Assembly (NCBI GenBank): GCA_902539035.1
Contig: CACBHL010000009.1
Location: 1 to 46,085 of the forward strand
Direction: 5' to 3'
Source: an uncultured Pelagibacteraceae bacterium
Lineage (GTDB): Bacteria > Pseudomonadota > Alphaproteobacteria > Pelagibacterales > Pelagibacteraceae
Length of the DNA stretch: 46,085 nucleotides
The notes under the pieces are model-generated. The model was not told the DNA's origin and did no database searches. It worked only from the letters and a program-made list of their open reading frames with translations. Numbering within the stretch: the stretch's first letter is position 1; the number at the start of each line of letters is the position of its first letter. Shown here in pieces: positions 38,597 to 46,085 of the stretch. The position numbers were made by a program, and so were the translations under genes.

Positions 38597-40411
38597 ATGT
38601 CCAGTGAAATTGATAATATAAGAAATTTTGCAATCATTGCACATATTGATCATGGAAAGTCCACTATTGCGGACAGAATAATTCACAGTTGTGGGGGATT
38701 AACAGAGAGAGAGATGAAAGCCCAAGTTCTTGACTCGATGGATATTGAAAGAGAAAGAGGAATCACAATTAAAGCTCAGACTGTAAAATTGAACTATAAA
38801 GCAAAAGATGGAAAAGAGTATGTTTTAAATATTATAGACACACCTGGTCACGTAGATTTTAGCTATGAGGTAAGTAGGTCTCTTTATGCTTGTGAAGGTT
38901 CAATTCTTATTGTTGATAGCACTCAAGGTGTTGAAGCGCAGACTCTAGCAAATGTTTATCAAGCTTTAGATACCAACCATGAAATTGTACCAGTTTTAAA
39001 TAAGGTTGATTTACCTGCATCGGATTTAGAAAAAACAAAAAAACAAATTGAAGATGTTATTGGTATTGATACTGAAAATGCCATTCCTTGTTCTGGTAAA
39101 ACTGGAGAGGGGATTGAAGATATTTTAGAGCAAATAATAATTACTCTACCTGCGCCTAAGGGAGAAAACACTTCAGATTTAAAATGTTTGCTTGTTGATA
39201 GTTGGTATGACACTTACTTAGGTGTAGTAATTTTAGTTAGAGTGATTGATGGCAAATTATCAAAAAATATGAAAATTAAAATGATGTCAACTAATCAAGA
39301 ATATATTGTTGAAAAAGTTGGGGTTTTTACACCCAAACCAACAGATATTAATACTTTAAATACGGGCGAAATAGGTTTTATAACAACAGGAATTAAAGTT
39401 CTCTCAGAGACAAAAGTTGGTGATACGATTTGCGATGCAACAAAACCACTTAAAGATGCTTTACCAGGATTTAAGCCTAGCAAGCCAGTAGTATTTTGTG
39501 GTTTGTTTCCTGTTGATAGTTCAGAATATCAAAAACTAAAAGATGGATTAGCCAAACTTCAATTAAATGATGCAAGTTTTTCATTCGAACCTGAATCATC
39601 TTCAGCACTAGGATTAGGCTTTAGGTGCGGTTTTTTGGGCCTGTTACATCTTGAAATTGTTACTGAAAGATTAGAGAGAGAATTCGATGTAAACCTATTA
39701 ACTACTACCCCTGGTGTTGTATATAAAGTTCATTTAAATAATGGATCTACACTAGATTTACAAAATCCATCTAGTTTACCTGATCCAACATTAATAAAAA
39801 TGATTGAGGAGCCTTGGATTAAAGCCACAGTTATAACTCCAGATCAGTATTTGGGATCTATAATTAAAATGTGTCAGGACAAAAGAGGAATACAAACAAA
39901 TTTAAGTTATTCAGGAAATAGAGCAGTTGTAAATTATGAGCTTCCTCTAAATGAGGTAGTTTTTGATTTTAATGATCGTCTTAAATCAATGACGAGCGGT
40001 TATGCTAGTTTTGATTATGAAATAATAGAACATCGAGAAGGAGATTTAGTAAAATTAGGTATTTTAGTAAATACTGAGCCTGTTGATGCTTTAGCAATGA
40101 TGATTCACAAGGATTTTGCACAAAGAACTGGTAGGGAAGTTTGCGAAAAATTGAAAGATTTAATACCTAGACATAACTTTATGATCCCTGTTCAAGCTGC
40201 AATAGGAGGTAAAATTATTGCAAGAGAGACTATTAAGGGATTTAAAAAAGATGTTTTGACAAAAATTCATGGTGGCGGTGCTGCTGACAGAAAAAGAAAA
40301 CTTTTAGAAAAACAAAAAAAGGGAAAGGCTCGATCAAAACAATTTGGGCGTGTTGAAATACCTCAGGAAGCATTTATTGGTGTTTTGAAAATTAATGGAG
40401 AGAAAAAATGA
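38597..40411 (+). CDS. lepA: Elongation factor 4 (LepA)
   Basis: [31 protein letters not shown]-terminal [29 protein letters not shown]. Confidence 0.98.
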   Translation: MSSEIDNIRNFAIIAHIDHGKSTIADRIIHSCGGLTEREMKAQVLDSMDIERERGITIKAQTVKLNYKAKDGKEYVLNIIDTPGHVDFSYEVSRSLYACEGSILIVDSTQGVEAQTLANVYQALDTNHEIVPVLNKVDLPASDLEKTKKQIEDVIGIDTENAIPCSGKTGEGIEDILEQIIITLPAPKGENTSDLKCLLVDSWYDTYLGVVILVRVIDGKLSKNMKIKMMSTNQEYIVEKVGVFTPKPTDINTLNTGEIGFITTGIKVLSETKVGDTICDATKPLKDALPGFKPSKPVVFCGLFPVDSSEYQKLKDGLAKLQLNDASFSFEPESSSALGLGFRCGFLGLLHLEIVTERLEREFDVNLLTTTPGVVYKVHLNNGSTLDLQNPSSLPDPTLIKMIEEPWIKATVITPDQYLGSIIKMCQDKRGIQTNLSYSGNRAVVNYELPLNEVVFDFNDRLKSMTSGYASFDYEIIEHREGDLVKLGILVNTEPVDALAMMIHKDFAQRTGREVCEKLKDLIPRHNFMIPVQAAIGGKIIARETIKGFKKDVLTKIHGGGAADRKRKLLEKQKKGKARSKQFGRVEIPQEAFIGVLKINGEKK

Positions 40412-41229
40412 AAATTTTTGATTGCTTTATGTATTTTGATGAGGATCTTTTATTAGATTTAAGGTTAAATATATTAAATAATTTTGTAGATAAATTTATA
40501 ATTATTGAAGCAGAGGAAGATCATCAAGGAAATAAAAGAGAATTAAAATTTGATATTAACAAATTTTCAAAATTTAGTGATAAGATAAATTATATCCCTT
40601 TAAAAACAATTATATTAGATAAATCTTTATCACTCAAAAAAAATTGGCACATTGGGCATTTAAGAGACCAATCAATGAGAAATTCAATTAAAAATTATTT
40701 AGAAGAAGCTAATGAAAACGATTGGATAATAATTTCAGATTTAGATGAAATTCCAAATCCTAGGAAATTTTCTCATTTTAATGAAAAGTTTAAATTTGCT
40801 TTTTTCGAACAGAACTTTTTTAATTATAAATTTAATATGTTAAATAAATCCACTCCAAAGTGGTATGGATCACGTATATGTGTAAAAAAATTTTTGAAAT
40901 CACCCCAATGGTTAAGAAATATTAAAATAAAAGAAAGGAATTTTTTATTAAAATATATATATAGAGAAAATTACCACATTATTAAAGATGGTGGATGGCA
41001 TTTTAGTGATATTAAGACTCCAAGAGAATTAATTCAGAAAATAAGTTCATTTGCACACGGAGAACTTAACCAGGATATATTTAAAAACGAGGAAATAATT
41101 AATAAAAAAATAGAAAATTTGAAAGACATTTTTGATAGACCAATAAAATACGAAAAAGTTATTATTGACAAAGATTTTCCTGACTATTTTGTTGAAAATA
41201 AACATATTTACCAAAATTGGATAATTTAG
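40408..41229 (+). CDS. Glycosyltransferase family 17-like protein
   Basis: [23 protein letters not shown]...[36 protein letters not shown]; resembles GT17/MGAT3 family; 4-nt overlap with lepA. Confidence 0.8.
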   Translation: MKIFDCFMYFDEDLLLDLRLNILNNFVDKFIIIEAEEDHQGNKRELKFDINKFSKFSDKINYIPLKTIILDKSLSLKKNWHIGHLRDQSMRNSIKNYLEEANENDWIIISDLDEIPNPRKFSHFNEKFKFAFFEQNFFNYKFNMLNKSTPKWYGSRICVKKFLKSPQWLRNIKIKERNFLLKYIYRENYHIIKDGGWHFSDIKTPRELIQKISSFAHGELNQDIFKNEEIINKKIENLKDIFDRPIKYEKVIIDKDFPDYFVENKHIYQNWII

Positions 41230-41244
41230 AAATTTGATTTTTAT

Positions 41245-41334
41245 GGAGAGGTGGCCGAGTGGTTTAAGGCGCACGCTTGGAAAGCGTGTAAAGGAGCAAT
41301 CCTTTCATGGGTTCGAATCCCATTCTCTCCGCCA
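41245..41334 (+). tRNA. tRNA-Ser (GGA)
   Basis: GGAGAGGTGGCCGAGTGG...CACGC-TTGGAAA-GCGTG...GGGTTCGAATCCC...CTCTCCGCCA; long variable arm. Confidence 0.97.
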
Positions 41335-41342
41335 TTAAAAAA

Positions 41343-41401
41343 GCTTGATTTATCAATGTTTATTTGTACTTTTTATTCTTTATATACAAAGATAAATCAG
41401 C
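41343..41401. repeat. Imperfect long inverted repeat between tRNA-Ser and gyrB
   Basis: GCTTGATTTATC 41343-41354 vs GATAAATCAGC 41391-41401, nested TTTGTA 41363-41368 / TACAAA 41385-41390. Confidence 0.55.
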
Positions 41402-41416
41402 AATTTTTGCAAATAA

Positions 41417-43513
<2,097 letters not shown>

Positions 43514-43515
43514 AA

Positions 43516-44796
43516 ATGAAGTTTTTTGAAACTTCGAAACAGTACTCTTTTAAAAAATCAACCTACATAACTTTAAGATGGATTGGAATTATTGGGCAAC
43601 TCGTTGCTGTAAATTTTGTTTATTTAATTTTAAACTTTAAGTTTGATTTTATTTTATCAAATTCGATAATTATACTTGGAATCTTGAGTAATTTTTATTT
43701 AATTTATATTTATAAAAAGACACAATTATCTGACAGGTCAGCATTTATTTTCTTATTTATTGATATTATTCAATTGAGTAGTTTGCTTTATTTAACTGGA
43801 GGTATTGTTAATCCCTTTGTTATATTTTTATTAATTCCAAGTGTATTTTCTTCATCTAACCTTAGTTTTAAAACCAACTCATTATTAGTAATCTTGACAG
43901 CTATTTCAGTATCATTTCTGACTTTTTATTCTAAAGATTTGCCATCACCTCTAAGCGATCATTTTCATGTTAGCCCTTATTACTATTTTTCTATACCAAT
44001 TGCATTGTTAATTGCCTTAGTTTTTTTGAATTATTTTGCAATGACATTTGGCTCACAATCACGTTTAAGAAAAGATGCTTTATCAAAAATGGAAGAAGTA
44101 ATGGCAAAAGAACACGAATTACTGTCATTAGGTGGTCAAGCTGCTGCTGCTGCACACTCGTTAGGTACTCCACTTTCCACGATTAAAATAATAACTCAAG
44201 ATTTAGTAAAACAATTTAAGAATAATAAAGAATTTGAGAAAGACATAGAGTTATTAAATAGCCAGGTAGAAAGATGTAATGAAATTCTAAAACGTTTGAG
44301 TTTAAACCCGGTCGAGGAAGATGAATTTATAGATAAGGATCTAAGTGTAAGAGAATATTTGTTAGAAATTATTTCATCTTTTAGAGAAATAAGTAACAAA
44401 AACTTTGTTTTTAACTTTGACCAGGATTCCAACCCAAAAAAGATAACTAAATCCATTGAGATTGTATATGGATTAAGAAATTTTATTGGGAACGCTAACA
44501 AGTTTTCAAAGAATAAAATTTTTATAAACTTGAAAAGCGACAGTGAAATGACTGAAATAATAATAGAAGATGATGGAAATGGATATCCTAGAGATATTCT
44601 GTCTAAAATAGGAGAGCCTTATTTAAAAACAAGTAATCCAGAAGAAAAGTCTAAAACAGGTTTAGGACTTGGTTTATTTATTGGTAAAACTTTATTAGAA
44701 AAAAATTTTGCTTCATTAAATTTTAGAAATTCCAAAACAAGAAGTGGAGCAGAAGTAGTAATTAATTGGCGAAATTCAGATTTATTCAATATTTAA
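43516..44796 (+). CDS. regB: RegB/PrrB-type sensor histidine kinase
   Basis: Six-TM N-terminus with [10 protein letters not shown] quinone-site-like motif, H-box [15 protein letters not shown]-box [11 protein letters not shown]-box [10 protein letters not shown]. Confidence 0.82.
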   Translation: MKFFETSKQYSFKKSTYITLRWIGIIGQLVAVNFVYLILNFKFDFILSNSIIILGILSNFYLIYIYKKTQLSDRSAFIFLFIDIIQLSSLLYLTGGIVNPFVIFLLIPSVFSSSNLSFKTNSLLVILTAISVSFLTFYSKDLPSPLSDHFHVSPYYYFSIPIALLIALVFLNYFAMTFGSQSRLRKDALSKMEEVMAKEHELLSLGGQAAAAAHSLGTPLSTIKIITQDLVKQFKNNKEFEKDIELLNSQVERCNEILKRLSLNPVEEDEFIDKDLSVREYLLEIISSFREISNKNFVFNFDQDSNPKKITKSIEIVYGLRNFIGNANKFSKNKIFINLKSDSEMTEIIIEDDGNGYPRDILSKIGEPYLKTSNPEEKSKTGLGLGLFIGKTLLEKNFASLNFRNSKTRSGAEVVINWRNSDLFNI

Positions 44797-46085
44797 TGAT
44801 ATTTTTTTTTGGTATCAAAAAGAGAACTTAATTGTGAAATCATTACGTCTCCCAACTCATTAACATCTGTAATCTTGATTGCTTTATCATAATATCTAGA
44901 AACATCATGACCAATCCCTATTGCCAAGACTTCAATATCAGATTTATTTTCAATATATTTGACTATTTTTTTAAGATGTTTTTCAAGGAAATCACCAGAG
45001 TTTACAGAAAGAGTTGAATCATCAACAGGAGCTCCATCAGAAATAACCATTAAAATTTTTCTCTCTTCTTTTCTTTTTTTTATTCTACTGTAAGCCCAAG
45101 ATATTGCTTCCCCATCAATATTTTCTTTTAAGAGACCTTCTTTGAGCATAAGCCCTAGGTTATTTTTTGCTTGTCTCCAGTGAATATCTGCGCCTTTGTA
45201 AATTATATGTCTTAAATCATTTAATCTTCCTGGAGTTTTAGGTTTTGAACTTTTAGCCCATAATTCTCTTGACTGCCCACCTTTCCAGTTTTTAGTTGTA
45301 AAACCTAATATTTCAACTTTGACTGAGCACCTTTCTAGGGTTCTAGATAAAATATCAGCACAAATCGCAGCTATGGTAATTGGTCTTCCTCTCATTGATC
45401 CTGAGTTATCTATTAACAGAGTGACAACAGTATCTTTAAAGTCTAAATCTTTTTCTTTTTTAAATGATAAGGAATTATAAGGATCCATAATTATTCTTGG
45501 TAGTTTTGAACTATCGAGCAATCCTTCCTCTAAATCAAATTCCCATGCCCTATTCTGTTTTGCAAGTAACTGTCTTTGAAGTTTATTTGCTAGTTTTGTG
45601 ATGACATCTTGAAAACCTATTAACTGTTGGTCTAAACTTTTTCTTAGTTTAGTTGCTTCATCTGCATTTTCTAGGTTTTCTGCTTTTACAATTTCGTCAA
45701 ATTGAGTGGTAAAGATTTTATAATCAAGATCTAGATTATCGATGTTCTTTTTTAAAATCTGCTCTGTACTTTGTTCTTCCGACTCTATTTCTGATAGTTG
45801 CTCGTCTAAATTAAATTCATCAAGATCATAATCTGCATCTAAAGTAGCTTGGGTTTCTTGATCCTTATTTTCATCTTTGTTGTCCTGATTGTCATTATTT
45901 TGATCATCATTTGAATGATTGTCTTGCCCTTGATCTTGGTTCTCCTCATTAGTTTGATCTTCCTCACTTTGAAAAATATCCATTTCCTCTAAAATCTTTG
46001 AAAAACGAGAGCTATAAGTATTCTGATCTTCAAGATTGTCTAATAAAAATTCTTTATGTTTTTCAATAGATTTTTCAAAGTCTTT
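44793..46085 (-). CDS. cobT: CobT-like cobaltochelatase subunit / VWA-domain protein (N-terminus outside window)
   Basis: Acidic Asn/Asp/Gln-rich segment then [22 protein letters not shown] and C-terminal [15 protein letters not shown]; reading frame remains open from 45983 to the window end ([34 protein letters not shown]). Confidence 0.88.
   Translation of the reverse strand, partial: KDFEKSIEKHKEFLLDNLEDQNTYSSRFSKILEEMDIFQSEEDQTNEENQDQGQDNHSNDDQNNDNQDNKDENKDQETQATLDADYDLDEFNLDEQLSEIESEEQSTEQILKKNIDNLDLDYKIFTTQFDEIVKAENLENADEATKLRKSLDQQLIGFQDVITKLANKLQRQLLAKQNRAWEFDLEEGLLDSSKLPRIIMDPYNSLSFKKEKDLDFKDTVVTLLIDNSGSMRGRPITIAAICADILSRTLERCSVKVEILGFTTKNWKGGQSRELWAKSSKPKTPGRLNDLRHIIYKGADIHWRQAKNNLGLMLKEGLLKENIDGEAISWAYSRIKKRKEERKILMVISDGAPVDDSTLSVNSGDFLEKHLKKIVKYIENKSDIEVLAIGIGHDVSRYYDKAIKITDVNELGDVMISQLSSLFDTKKKYH

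Overview
This window is a gene-dense, very AT-rich alphaproteobacterial chromosome segment. The protein sequences, gene order and near-absent spacers suggest a streamlined SAR11/Pelagibacter-like genome; that taxonomic call is inference. It carries a mostly housekeeping set: mutM(partial)-rpsT-dnaA-dnaN; plsC; lysA-(lptM-like)-argH; tlpA-like; HIG1; carboxylesterase; HNH; coq7-dsbB-yqaA-like; tRNA-Leu(CAA)+acyl-CoA ligase; carD-fdxA-terB-helicase; PaaI; tRNA-Arg(ACG); aceE-aceF; EamA; uppP; gltD-gltB; alpha/beta hydrolase; GT4-thrS-infC-rpmI-rplT-pheS-pheT-lepA-GT17; tRNA-Ser(GGA); gyrB-regB-like; cobT-like(partial). I saw no CRISPR array, prophage or IS element. Three small ORFs missing from the supplied track look real or plausible: a 43-aa LptM-like lipoprotein, a 30-aa Lys/Arg-rich protein in its own expression cassette, and a 32-aa single-TM peptide. 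The most interesting signals are: (i) that autonomous cassette beside a CarD with a long Lys-rich tail; (ii) an AceE-type E1 carrying its own N-terminal lipoyl domain; (iii) six of seven convergent gene pairs overlapping by exactly 4 nt at a shared YTAR stop motif, the exception having a bidirectional hairpin terminator; (iv) several apparently leaderless or tRNA-processed starts; (v) a 16-nt-phased repeat upstream of dnaA; (vi) a palindrome at the gltDB promoter. All product calls are from reading translations; no searches were run.
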